Assembly: GCF_000756815.1 (NCBI RefSeq)
Contig: NZ_CCVW01000001.1
Location: 1,649,512-1,713,511, forward strand
DNA: 64,000 bases
From: Legionella massiliensis
GTDB taxonomy: Bacteria > Pseudomonadota > Gammaproteobacteria > Legionellales > Legionellaceae
Direction: 5' to 3'
This document shows, piece after piece, positions 27,263 through 36,040 of the stretch (positions are counted from its first letter, which is position 1; each line of letters starts with the position of its first letter). Position numbers and translations under genes: made by a program. The notes under the pieces are model-generated. The model was not told where the DNA came from. It was given only the letters and a program-made list of their open reading frames with translations, and did no database searches.

Positions 27263-30200
27263 ATGCAAGAGCGATTTGAAGTACCGCAAAATAGTGACGA
27301 ATTGAAGATTTATGTTAATAGGTCCAAAGGTATCTTAGCCGGAAATTTTGTCGGGGATGGGCTAGGTGTACACAAGGAATACGCTCTAATAGATTACAAG
27401 GGAATAACCCAGGAAGCAGCATCTAAACTTTCCCCTGAGGGGAAGGGTGGGCCAACAGGGGAGTTTTACAATAAACCAGGTCAATGGTCAGATGATGCCG
27501 CGCAGTCCGCATGCCTTGCTGATGCACTGGAGTACATGCGTAGAGCTAAGCTGGAGAAGTTCCCCAGTGCCTATTTTATGGATCGCATCGCTGACTGGTA
27601 TACCAAGGGTCTATATAGTGGGCTTAGCCCGGAAAATTCCTTTCCATCTGTTGGTTTAGGTAAAACAGTTGGGAAAATGTTTTTCCAATGGAGTTCCCTG
27701 GCTGGTACGCAGGCGGAAATAAATCTGAGCTTTCAAATGATTGAGTATGTGGGTTCGATACCTAAACTTCCCAGTCTTCTTCGACTCCCTATAGATGATC
27801 TTAAAAGCAAGGATAAGGCTGATGAGTATAAAAATCTGGAAACCTCTAAAAAAAGCAAAGCCTTCAAAGTTAATGTCGAAACTATCGAGTGTTTACTTGA
27901 AAATCTGAATTCAAAGGAACCACTGTCTGAGCCCTTAAACGCATTAAAGAAAGATCTGCTGTTAGCAGAGGGTAAACTTAAAAAAATCATCGCTGAGGCT
28001 AAGGCAAATCCGGCTGCTTTCTCTTATCAGCAAACCATTTCTGGGGCAAAGGATGAAACTGACAGAAATAAAAAACTAGAATTTGCTAATGGTAATGCCA
28101 GTATTATGCGTCTCGGAGCCTGTGCTCTCTATGCAAAAACTCTTGAAGAAGCGATGGAGCTTGCTTATCGCCAATCCATTGTAACGACTCCTGGCAGGCA
28201 GAGTGCAGATACTTCCCGTTTTTTAACCTTCTTAATCTGGCAAGCTCGACATAGCCGCATTAAAGATCCTAAAGAGCTTATAAAATGGCTTCTTAGCAAG
28301 GAGAATCTTGACTATTTCATTCAAGTGGCCAATTCACAAGTTTTACCAACAATGGAAAGCGGATATACCAAAGAAGGTATAGTTACCCTCGCTCCCCAAG
28401 TAGAGGCCTTGTGTAAATCAAGGATCTGGGAACTACCAATGCCAGAAAAGCATGCGGAAGAGGGGATAATTAATAAAAAGGATAATGACGTTGATAGGGG
28501 ATATTACGGTGCTTATGTTATGGATAACATACCACTTGTGCTCCATGCATTAAATCACTCAGAATCCTTTGAGATGCTTCTTGCAACATTGGTTTTGGCA
28601 GGAGGGGATGCTGATTCCAATGGCGCAGTAGCGGGGCAGCTTGGTGGTGCTATCTATGGCTTCGATGCGATTCCCTGGCGCTGGATGTATTGGGTTGGTC
28701 AACATACCCTAAGCCCCCGTGTTTATCCGGAAAGCAAGAACAACTTTTTAGATTTGAATAATACGATTATTGAGAGATTAATCCCAGAATCTAAGGAGGC
28801 TAAAAAGAAATATGCCCTCACTGCGAAAGAGGCGCAATATACTCAGGATGACCGTTTTGTTTATCTACAATTCCCTAGTGAACAACAGAAACAGGTAGAA
28901 GAATATCTTGCTGCATTTAATATTCCCTCTATACCTTGCCGTGATACCAAAATAGGCCAGCTCTTTTTTCCTCAACCCGAGGTAGTTGTGGAGGGAATTA
29001 TTGTACGCATGGAGAAGGCTGTGTATGAAAAGTTTGTTAAAGAGTCTCCTGAAATCTATCCTATGCTCTCAAACATTGAGAAAGAGACCAGATCCTTTAA
29101 GACTTATCCTGTTATAACTGTCGCAAAAATGGCAAATAAGGAGGAAACCTGTTTCCTGGAATTTGATAATCACAGGGATGCTTATATGTTCGCAAGCTAT
29201 TATGACACGAACTATAAGGGCGATTACAAAAAGTGTTTTCCTAATACAGGTCCATTGGGTAAAGGCGGTATGAGACGGGTGAGCGACCCGATAGAAATGT
29301 CTTCAGGAAAGGCTATTTATCCTATGACTGGAGAACAATATAAGAAATTTTGTAATGACAATCCGGGCTTGAATTTACCGCAATTCGCAGAGTTAGCAAT
29401 TTTTCCACAAGCCAAATATGAAGAACTTCGTATAAAAACAAAAAAGGAAGCACATAGTTTACCTGGCTATCCTGTAGTAGAAGGCCAACTTGAAGCGCAA
29501 CCTGAGGTACCCGCATTACCTGATTCTCCAGATAAAGCGCCTCCCCAAGCGGAAGTTATCCCTGTGCCAGAACAACCGCAAAAGGCAGCCAATCGTCAGC
29601 CCCAGGAAGAGCAACCCGCAGATATAACGCCTTCTCAAGAGGAAGTTATCGCTACACCAGAAAAACCACAAAAGGCAGCCAATCGTCAAGCCAAGGAACA
29701 GTATTCCGAGTGGGCTCATGTAAGTTTTGGTGCAGACTACGACAAGGCTGTGCGTGATGAAGCAACTGGTAATATAGAGTTTTATTATCCTGCAGCTAAG
29801 GGAGAAGCAATTTATAACAAACTAAAACAAGCTTGTAAGTCTGCTGAATCCTTTATTAAATACGATGCAACCCAAGGGAAGATTATTTTTGAAAAATCCA
29901 AAGGGACAAAACCAGGTTCACTTGGTGTTTTTGAATCATCTTTTGGGCACTTGGCTATAAATTTTGCCGAAGAAGCGGATGCAAGAAAATGTTTTGAAAT
30001 TTTGCAGCTTAATAAATTTCCTGCGGTATCTAGGGATGTGCTCATGGCTTTTTTGGGAAGCGACGCTAAGAAGGCGGTTGCCTATATTCACCCCAATTTC
30101 TTCAATCAAGTACAGCTAGTTGATGAGCTTTCGGACGTTCCTCATGAGTCGTTCAAAAGTGCCTTTAAAATCATAACGACTAAAGATATTCGCGAGCTTT

Positions 30201-31294
30201 TTTATTTGGTTAAAGAGAGTTATTTGCAGGGTCCTGATAAAGAGAAAAAGCAAGCTTGCTTTGATAAATCTCTTAGAACCCTTGAGTATTGCTTTGCAGC
30301 CGACCCCAGTAAACTGGTTGGCGCTTTCGGTTTTAAATTTATGACTAACCCAGTCAATATCCTACGAGCCTTTTTTAAACAAACAAGGGTTGAAGGAGAT
30401 AAATCTGTAAGGACCTTACAGATTTTGATAGCGGGAATGCTGCTTAAAAGGGTAGGCTTCAAATTTGCTGATGAAAATCCTGAGAAGCTGATAAATTGTA
30501 TTAGCGCAGGACTGCGGAAGTTAGCAAAAAAACCAAAGCCTGCTTTACCACCTCGAAAGGTAGCTTCACCGCGGGATGCAATTCCATACCCTGATGAAGT
30601 TTGCTGGGTAGATGATTCTAATCCAGAAATGGCAAAAGCTGGGAAAATGGTCGCTTTTTGTAAATTTCAAGATGAGGCTAAAGCAACCCGCTTTGCTAAA
30701 CAATGGCCAATAAAGGATCATGCCGATCCTAGACCTGCACCTTCCAACGCTTTTACGAATCCTGTTGGTGTCTTAACCGACTGTTTTTATGTGGTTGTTG
30801 GCGATGGTCGACTTGAAGCCTATCTGGATAGCAAGGATGAGAATCAATCTAATGTAGCTAAAAAACTTTTGAATTTTAAATTAACTCCAAATGTAGTGGT
30901 TTGGGGAGCTACAAAGGGTGAGACAGTTTCATTTTGCTCATTTCATTCAAGAACAGCAGCTGAGACCTGGGCAACATTCTGGAAGTTAGACCCTGATAGC
31001 ATTAGCCAGATAGATACTGTTTTTAAGGTTAGGCTACCTGAAACCAGACTTCGAGAGTTTGCCAAGTTAGATGATCTCTATAACAGCTGGGCTAATGAAA
31101 TATTGAAATCCAAAGAGGTTATTAAATCACCTCTGGTGCTCAATAGTATCTTCAATTCTCCTGCTCAGAAGGATGGGGTTGATAAGAAGGACCCTGAACT
31201 CAATAGTCTCTTCGATTCTCCTGCTCAGAGTGATGAGGTTGATAAGAAGGTAGCTGAACTCGATCAAGAGTCGCAAGGTTTTACTAATAGCTGA
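27263..31294 (+). CDS. ADP-ribosylglycohydrolase-domain protein with repeated C-terminal modules
   Basis: 1343 residues. Residues about 20-510 form an ADP-ribosylglycohydrolase (ARH/DraG-type) domain: GILAGNFVGDGLG, then QWSDDAAQS (the metal-binding TDD motif, here SDD), NASIMRLGACALYA, and GGDADSNGAVAGQLGGAIYG (about 448-467), matching GGDTDTxAAxAG. Such enzymes remove ADP-ribose from arginine, serine or nucleic acid. Beyond about 530 the protein is unrecognised but repetitive: segments such as TCFLEFDNHRDAYMFASYY, HLAINFAEEADARKCFEIL, MVAFCKFQDEAKATRFAKQ and TVSFCSFHSRTAAETWATFW look like one strand-helix unit. Pro-rich repeats (about 755-810) and a duplicated LNS(I/L)F(N/D)SPAQ tail follow. 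AAGGAAT precedes ATG 27263. No signal peptide. It probably acts in host cells (inference). Confidence 0.8.
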   Translation: MQERFEVPQNSDELKIYVNRSKGILAGNFVGDGLGVHKEYALIDYKGITQEAASKLSPEGKGGPTGEFYNKPGQWSDDAAQSACLADALEYMRRAKLEKFPSAYFMDRIADWYTKGLYSGLSPENSFPSVGLGKTVGKMFFQWSSLAGTQAEINLSFQMIEYVGSIPKLPSLLRLPIDDLKSKDKADEYKNLETSKKSKAFKVNVETIECLLENLNSKEPLSEPLNALKKDLLLAEGKLKKIIAEAKANPAAFSYQQTISGAKDETDRNKKLEFANGNASIMRLGACALYAKTLEEAMELAYRQSIVTTPGRQSADTSRFLTFLIWQARHSRIKDPKELIKWLLSKENLDYFIQVANSQVLPTMESGYTKEGIVTLAPQVEALCKSRIWELPMPEKHAEEGIINKKDNDVDRGYYGAYVMDNIPLVLHALNHSESFEMLLATLVLAGGDADSNGAVAGQLGGAIYGFDAIPWRWMYWVGQHTLSPRVYPESKNNFLDLNNTIIERLIPESKEAKKKYALTAKEAQYTQDDRFVYLQFPSEQQKQVEEYLAAFNIPSIPCRDTKIGQLFFPQPEVVVEGIIVRMEKAVYEKFVKESPEIYPMLSNIEKETRSFKTYPVITVAKMANKEETCFLEFDNHRDAYMFASYYDTNYKGDYKKCFPNTGPLGKGGMRRVSDPIEMSSGKAIYPMTGEQYKKFCNDNPGLNLPQFAELAIFPQAKYEELRIKTKKEAHSLPGYPVVEGQLEAQPEVPALPDSPDKAPPQAEVIPVPEQPQKAANRQPQEEQPADITPSQEEVIATPEKPQKAANRQAKEQYSEWAHVSFGADYDKAVRDEATGNIEFYYPAAKGEAIYNKLKQACKSAESFIKYDATQGKIIFEKSKGTKPGSLGVFESSFGHLAINFAEEADARKCFEILQLNKFPAVSRDVLMAFLGSDAKKAVAYIHPNFFNQVQLVDELSDVPHESFKSAFKIITTKDIRELFYLVKESYLQGPDKEKKQACFDKSLRTLEYCFAADPSKLVGAFGFKFMTNPVNILRAFFKQTRVEGDKSVRTLQILIAGMLLKRVGFKFADENPEKLINCISAGLRKLAKKPKPALPPRKVASPRDAIPYPDEVCWVDDSNPEMAKAGKMVAFCKFQDEAKATRFAKQWPIKDHADPRPAPSNAFTNPVGVLTDCFYVVVGDGRLEAYLDSKDENQSNVAKKLLNFKLTPNVVVWGATKGETVSFCSFHSRTAAETWATFWKLDPDSISQIDTVFKVRLPETRLREFAKLDDLYNSWANEILKSKEVIKSPLVLNSIFNSPAQKDGVDKKDPELNSLFDSPAQSDEVDKKVAELDQESQGFTNS

Positions 31295-31382
31295 TGTGAT
31301 TTTTCCCTTTTCTCAGGGATGAGGAAAGGCAATGGCGTCAACTAAAGTAAGTTTATGCCGCATCCCCCCTCTCTCTAGCTCT

Positions 31383-31517
31383 CACTGCCATTAAGTTAAG
31401 GGCATTTGTCATTCCCGCGAAGGCGGGAAACCATCTCTACATTAGCACTGTGCTTAGCTAGAAATAGTTTCCCGCCTTCGCGGGAATGACAAAATCTTCC
31501 TTAACTTAACGGCAGTG
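31383..31517. repeat. R1 MITE-like element, copy 4 (complete)
   Basis: 135 bp, same termini as copy 3 (CACTGCCATTAAGTTAAGG and CCTTAACTTAACGGCAGTG), with the centre in the opposite orientation (TCTCTACATTAGCACTGTG). It lies in the 357-bp gap before kdsB. Short CTCT/TCTC sequences flank both sides, but a clear target-site duplication cannot be defined. Confidence 0.85.
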
Positions 31518-31651
31518 TCTCTAACTCTCTCCCCAAGGGGAGAGAGGACATATCGTCTTCGAACCTGAGGGGTGCCGATTCGAGAAACCCCCTTCATTTT
31601 ATGTACAAATTATGACATGCTTACCGCCTTTTAGTGCTTAGAAAGTTTGTT

Positions 31652-32482
31652 ATGAAAACGGCTATTATTATTCCCGCACGTTATGCATCGACCCGTTTAC
31701 CCGGAAAACCCTTAGTAATGATTCGTGGGCAAACCATGTTAGAGCGTGTTGTGCAACTCTCCTTGGCTGCGGCTCGGGGGTTGGAAAATGTCTCTGTCAT
31801 TGTTGCAACCGATGATGAGCGGATTAGTGCTCATTGTAGACAACTTGGAATTGCCTTTGTAATGACCCCAGCAGAAGCTCCAACTGGCACGGACCGCGTA
31901 GCAGAGGCAGTCAGGCAAATGCCGGATAAGCCCGATTTTGTCTTGAATATGCAAGGTGATGCGCCATTGACCCCACCAGACTTTTTACAAGCAATGATTG
32001 AGTCTTTTGCAAAAGCACCTTGCGATGCAGTAACACCCGTCACCCAGTTGACCTGGGAACAGCTCGATAAGTTGCGTCAAAACAAGCAATCCACCCCCTT
32101 TAGTGGCACTACAGCCGTCTTTGATCAAACAACAGGTAAGGCTTTCTGGTTCAGCAAAACTATTCTTCCTGCCATACGCAAAGAGGATGAACTACGCAAA
32201 CAAAGCGACAAGAGTCCGGTGTTCCGCCATATTGGCTTATATGGCTATTCGCGGGCAATGCTAGAAAAATACATCAGTTTGGTTGAAGGACCATTTGAAC
32301 GCTTGGAAGGCTTAGAACAGTTGCGTCTGCTGGAAAATAATTACACGATTCGATGTGTCCCCGTTGATTTTAAAAATCGCGCTAATATGTCAGGCATAGA
32401 TAGCCCTGAAGATGTTGCCCGCGCAGAAGCACTCATTGATAAACATGGTGAACTATTACAACAAGGCGTACCTTCAATATGA
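31652..32482 (+). CDS. kdsB: 3-deoxy-manno-octulosonate cytidylyltransferase (CMP-KDO synthetase)
   Basis: 276 residues from ATG 31652; an in-frame GTG lies six codons earlier. It activates KDO with CTP to CMP-KDO in the cytoplasm, an essential step in making the lipid A-core of lipopolysaccharide. The N-terminal nucleotide-binding motif IIPARYASTRLPGKPL is diagnostic, followed by VIVATDDERI, TGTDRVAEA, FVLNMQGDAPL and HIGLYGYSRAML. The C-terminus EGPFERLEGLEQLRLLENNY and GIDSPEDVARAE is also typical. It is slightly longer than the usual 250 residues. The stop overlaps the start of the next gene by four bases, so translation is probably coupled. Confidence 0.93.
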   Translation: MKTAIIIPARYASTRLPGKPLVMIRGQTMLERVVQLSLAAARGLENVSVIVATDDERISAHCRQLGIAFVMTPAEAPTGTDRVAEAVRQMPDKPDFVLNMQGDAPLTPPDFLQAMIESFAKAPCDAVTPVTQLTWEQLDKLRQNKQSTPFSGTTAVFDQTTGKAFWFSKTILPAIRKEDELRKQSDKSPVFRHIGLYGYSRAMLEKYISLVEGPFERLEGLEQLRLLENNYTIRCVPVDFKNRANMSGIDSPEDVARAEALIDKHGELLQQGVPSI

Positions 32483-33117
32483 CTACAAGACTTCTTATCG
32501 CAAGACATGGAAATACTTTTGGGCCTGGGGATGTTGTTACACGTGTCGGCAGAACCGATCTCCCCTTAGTTGAAAGTGGTTTACAGCAAGGACATAACCT
32601 CGGTATTCATTTGAAACAACATCATTTAATTCCTGATGTTATTTTTGCTTCCGAATTAAAGCGCGCCTTGCAAACTGCAGAACAAGCTGTTAAGGCGATG
32701 CAACTAAACATTTCGATTGAAGCCTTAGCTATTTTTAATGAAATTGATTACGGCATTGATGAAAATCAACCCGAAGAAAAGGTTGTAGCCAGATTGGGTG
32801 CAGAGGCATTAACAGCCTGGGAAAGCAATGCGATTATTCCGCCAGGGTGGAATGTTGATCCGCAGGAGATTATAAAAAACTGGAAGCTATTCGCTGAGGA
32901 GCTGCGCAAAGAATATTCTGGAAAAACTATTCTTGTTGTGACTAGTAATGGCATTGCGCGCTTTGCCCCTTATCTTACTGGCGATTTCGCTGCATTTAGG
33001 GCTAAACACAATATTAAAATTTCTACGGGCGCCTTATGCGTTTTTGAAAGTTCAGCGCAAACTGAAGACTGGCAATGTCTGCAATGGAATATCAAACCTA
33101 TAACATCGAATTTATGA
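32479..33117 (+). CDS. Histidine phosphatase (phosphoglycerate-mutase-like) family protein
   Basis: 212 residues. The catalytic histidine is in LLIARHGNTF near the N-terminus (RHG motif). ASELKRALQTAEQ (about 58-70) carries the family Arg, and VVTSNGIARF holds the second part of the phosphate pocket, with Ser-Asn-Gly in place of the usual Ser-His-Gly, so the second catalytic His may be missing. ATG 32479 overlaps the kdsB stop as ATGA, and its own stop overlaps the next start in the same way. The substrate is unknown; given its neighbour it could act on a sugar phosphate, but nothing in the sequence proves this. Confidence 0.8.
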   Translation: MTTRLLIARHGNTFGPGDVVTRVGRTDLPLVESGLQQGHNLGIHLKQHHLIPDVIFASELKRALQTAEQAVKAMQLNISIEALAIFNEIDYGIDENQPEEKVVARLGAEALTAWESNAIIPPGWNVDPQEIIKNWKLFAEELRKEYSGKTILVVTSNGIARFAPYLTGDFAAFRAKHNIKISTGALCVFESSAQTEDWQCLQWNIKPITSNL

Positions 33118-33647
33118 AAAATAGACAACCTCGGGTGTTTGCCGTAGCCGGCGCGCCTGCCGCGGGGAAAACAACCTTTGTTCAACAGCAAATTCAAACC
33201 GGTGTTTTTCCTTCCGCTGCCTTCATTCATGACTGTGATCTGACTATGCAAAACCTTAAGGGATATCAAGAGGATTTGCAGCGACATGGCTCTGCCTTTG
33301 CATTTTCAAAATGGGAGATGCCAGCACGATATCTTGCCGAAGAAGAATTGGCTGAGGCTCTAAGGCGCAAGCAAGATATTATTTATGATAGGAGCTGTGC
33401 CTTAAACAGTTCGCTTAGCTTTTTAGAGCACCTGGTGACAGAAAAAAACTACCAGTTATATTTTTATTACTTAGAGGTAGATGTTGAAACAGCCGAGCGA
33501 CGTGCCTTAGCAAGAGAGAAGGCAACAGGACGGCATGTCCCTGTTTCTCTGATCAAAGAAAGAATCAGTTCTTTGCAAAAATTGCTGCCTGCTTATCAAA
33601 GGCTTGCCCATTATTTCTCTAGTTCTCCGGCAAACATATATGATTAA
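33114..33647 (+). CDS. P-loop kinase, zeta-toxin-like family
   Basis: 177 residues from ATG 33114, chosen because it overlaps the previous stop as ATGA; an ATG 13 codons upstream is possible. Walker A is seen as VAGAPAAGKTTF near the N-terminus. IHDCDLTMQN, DIIYDRSCA, and the lid-like Arg-rich segment ETAERRALAREKATGRHVP fit small zeta-toxin/AAA-33-type kinases that phosphorylate a small molecule. There is no antitoxin partner, and the gene sits in a housekeeping operon, so a metabolic kinase is more likely than a toxin. It overlaps the next gene by eight bases. Confidence 0.75.
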   Translation: MKNRQPRVFAVAGAPAAGKTTFVQQQIQTGVFPSAAFIHDCDLTMQNLKGYQEDLQRHGSAFAFSKWEMPARYLAEEELAEALRRKQDIIYDRSCALNSSLSFLEHLVTEKNYQLYFYYLEVDVETAERRALAREKATGRHVPVSLIKERISSLQKLLPAYQRLAHYFSSSPANIYD

Positions 33648-34044
33648 TAAAGACAAATGGGATAAGTTAGCAGAATGGATGGCAAAACTTCAGATCAATG
33701 AAGCCGACCTCATTGAAAAATTTATTTTAGGCAGTGGCAAGGGCGGTCAAAAACTCCATAAGACAGCCTCAACAGTTTATTTGAAACATCTACCATCTAA
33801 TTTAGAAATAAAATGCCAGGATTCCAGAAGCCGCGAGGAAAACCGGTATTTTGCAAGATTAAGGCTTTGCGAAAAATTACATTCCCAAGTCAGTGATGAA
33901 AAAACCAAAGAGCAGCAAAGAAAGGAAAAAATAAAGCGGCAAAAGAAACGGCGCTCAAGGCGTTCAACGCAAAAGATGTTGGATGAGAAATCTAAGCAGG
34001 GTCATCTTAAGGAATTGAGAAAAAAGCCCCAATCCTTTGATTGA
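33640..34044 (+). CDS. Peptide chain release factor-like (GGQ) protein
   Basis: 134 residues from ATG 33640. It holds a class-I release factor catalytic domain only: FILGSGKGGQKLHKTAS (about 28-44) has the GGQ tripeptide that triggers peptidyl-tRNA hydrolysis, followed by VYLKHLPSNLEIKCQDSR and an extremely basic helical tail (KEKIKRQKKRRSRRSTQK) that would thread into the ribosomal RNA tunnel. There is no codon-recognition domain, so it resembles stalled-ribosome rescue factors such as ArfB or the mitochondrial C12orf65 type. It is the last gene of the four-gene overlapping operon starting at kdsB. Confidence 0.85.
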   Translation: MINKDKWDKLAEWMAKLQINEADLIEKFILGSGKGGQKLHKTASTVYLKHLPSNLEIKCQDSRSREENRYFARLRLCEKLHSQVSDEKTKEQQRKEKIKRQKKRRSRRSTQKMLDEKSKQGHLKELRKKPQSFD

Positions 34045-34199
34045 AAACCATAATTAATCAAATAAATGTAGCCTTGATATCGAAAAAAACTCTATGACAT
34101 ATTAATATATATAATTGGCTAAATATTGTTCAAAAAGGATAGAATAAGCCCTGAAATCAATAGGCATAGATTACTATCTTAGATCCAGGAGTTTTTTTA

Positions 34200-35909
34200 A
34201 TGGCCAAAATGAAACATGAATCAATCCAACCTTCAACACCTGTAGAAGGAATGACTAGCAGTTGGATTACTATTCGAGTAGTTGACAATGAGTATTATGA
34301 ACATATTAAGACTATAACTAATGATTATGGTAATAATTATGATAAAGATATCTATATTTCTGCTGCGGATTTTGCTGCCAGACCCTTCGATGCCATTAGT
34401 GAAGCGCTAGGACAAAAGCTGCAATCCGAACCTCTTTTATTGACTAAGGAGATGGAGAGAACCAGTACAAAAGGAATGGAACAAACCGCTACTTCCATGG
34501 ATATTTATCTTGCTACCTACATTGTAGAAGTTCAGCTTCCTACTGCAACAATAGAAGCAACAAAGAAAAACACGACTACGCTTTATCAAAATGCCTTTGA
34601 ATTACCCCAGGGTAGCTCAATTAAGCCTGAGCAAGTTAAACGCATGGTACTTGATGTATTGACCTTGGAACGCCATGTTCTTTTATTTGCCAATAAGCCT
34701 ACAAAAGAACTTCAAAACCATGAGGTTGCAGTATTTAAGGAAAACGATAGTTGGTTTTATCTTTTAGCTGGTGATGAGCAGGTTTATGACTTGCCTAATG
34801 AGTATTCCCCTGATTGGCGACCCCCTTTTTATAAAACCTTAGATCATTTTAGAAATGACTTACGAGGACGCGAATATAGAGATTTTACTGACACCCGTTC
34901 CGGGAAGATCGGAAAAAAATTCTCGATGCAAGTTCTGACCCAAATAGCTGCAGCAGGACATGTACCCAGCGATTTTGGGCTTGATTACCATTTTCCTTTG
35001 GAAGTTACTTGGATTGATCCTGTCAATTTAGCCTTGACTCTCAACCAAGCTGCTTTACAGTCTGGGTCCAATTTTTCTAAATTGCCTGCAGATTTGCTAG
35101 ATAGCATTCTTGCTGCGGCAGCAGATAAAAACCCCGTACAAGTTACGCCTTATATGAATCAAATGAATAGCTCTGTTAAGGAAGTCTATAATGGCCAAAT
35201 TGTACCGCAACTGATTTGTAAGGCAGACTGGGGACCAACACCAAGTCTAACCTTCTCCTGCCCAAGTGATTTACCGCTGGTGGATAAATTTTATAAAACA
35301 GGACTCATACCCTTTAACGAATTTGTAAAATTAGACAAAAAGAATTATCAAATTACTATTCAAAGCTCTAATGAGCCAGGGGTTTGCGGGGTTTATAAAG
35401 CGAATCAAGGCAAAGAGCTTGCCATTGCCTTTGCTTCGCAAGAGCAGCGGGATGCCTGGGCAAGTCTAATGGGGCTGAAACATGATTTTTATAATGAGGG
35501 TGTGGGTATTTGGGGCGATCGCCCGAATAGTATCTACTTCACCGAGAAATATTTTACTATTCAAGAAGTGAAGAAGCACATAGTGAAAAAGCAACAGGAA
35601 CGAGAGGGATTTAATCTGTACCTAGAAGAAGCTGCTAAGGATTCTAGCAGTCCTCAGGTCTCTTTAGGAATGTTTGGCAATATGCCCTCGACAGTGGCTA
35701 TGACTCAACATATGACAGAAAGTTTAAAAGCCTGTAATGAGCAGATTGTGGCGTCTAAATTGTTGTTAGATGTTCTTAGAAACAAAATGTCTGCAGAGGA
35801 TTTACAGGATAAATATGCACCCTATGTTTCCGTGATTAAAGAGGATGAAGCTTTGGCTGGCATTTGGGAGCAAGTTGAAAAGAAAACTGCTCTTTCTCAT
35901 GGAGCATAG
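34200..35909 (+). CDS. Unknown effector-like protein sharing a module with the 1343-aa protein
   Basis: 569 residues, no signal peptide or membrane segment, family unknown. CCAGGAG precedes ATG 34200 by eight bases. The segment GKELAIAFASQEQRDAWASL (about 401-420), followed by an EGVGIWGDRPNSIYF stretch, resembles repeated units of the ADP-ribosylglycohydrolase-domain protein (for example GETVSFCSFHSRTAAETWAT and the PVGVLTDCFYVVV block). The central region (SKLPADLLDSILAAAADKNP) is helical. The C-terminus (EDEALAGIWEQVEKKTALSH) is charged. The two genes may be partial paralogues. The gene ends before a strong hairpin. It is probably a translocated protein; that is an inference from the company it keeps. 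Confidence 0.65.
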   Translation: MAKMKHESIQPSTPVEGMTSSWITIRVVDNEYYEHIKTITNDYGNNYDKDIYISAADFAARPFDAISEALGQKLQSEPLLLTKEMERTSTKGMEQTATSMDIYLATYIVEVQLPTATIEATKKNTTTLYQNAFELPQGSSIKPEQVKRMVLDVLTLERHVLLFANKPTKELQNHEVAVFKENDSWFYLLAGDEQVYDLPNEYSPDWRPPFYKTLDHFRNDLRGREYRDFTDTRSGKIGKKFSMQVLTQIAAAGHVPSDFGLDYHFPLEVTWIDPVNLALTLNQAALQSGSNFSKLPADLLDSILAAAADKNPVQVTPYMNQMNSSVKEVYNGQIVPQLICKADWGPTPSLTFSCPSDLPLVDKFYKTGLIPFNEFVKLDKKNYQITIQSSNEPGVCGVYKANQGKELAIAFASQEQRDAWASLMGLKHDFYNEGVGIWGDRPNSIYFTEKYFTIQEVKKHIVKKQQEREGFNLYLEEAAKDSSSPQVSLGMFGNMPSTVAMTQHMTESLKACNEQIVASKLLLDVLRNKMSAEDLQDKYAPYVSVIKEDEALAGIWEQVEKKTALSHGA

Positions 35910-35962
35910 CAATCTTTGATTAGGCTGCGTTTTGTATCAACGTTATGATTTGTAAGGAAAAC

Positions 35963-35998
35963 CTTGATTACGCTGTGCTGCAGCGCAGCGTAATCAAG
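35963..35998. terminator. Bidirectional hairpin terminator
   Basis: Perfect 13-bp stem: CTTGATTACGCTG (35963-35975) with CAGCGTAATCAAG (35986-35998) and a 10-nt loop. It separates the convergent 569-residue and double-ABM genes. Its GCAGCGCAGCG core recalls the hairpin at 16224-16265. Confidence 0.5.
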
Positions 35999-36040
35999 AC
36001 TACATTATAGAAATGTAAAACCTTAACGGGCTGCGCGAAT

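Noticed and set aside
33114..33647. Zeta toxin of a toxin-antitoxin pair
   Set aside because: No antitoxin is present, and the gene overlaps housekeeping genes in one operon; a metabolic kinase is more likely.
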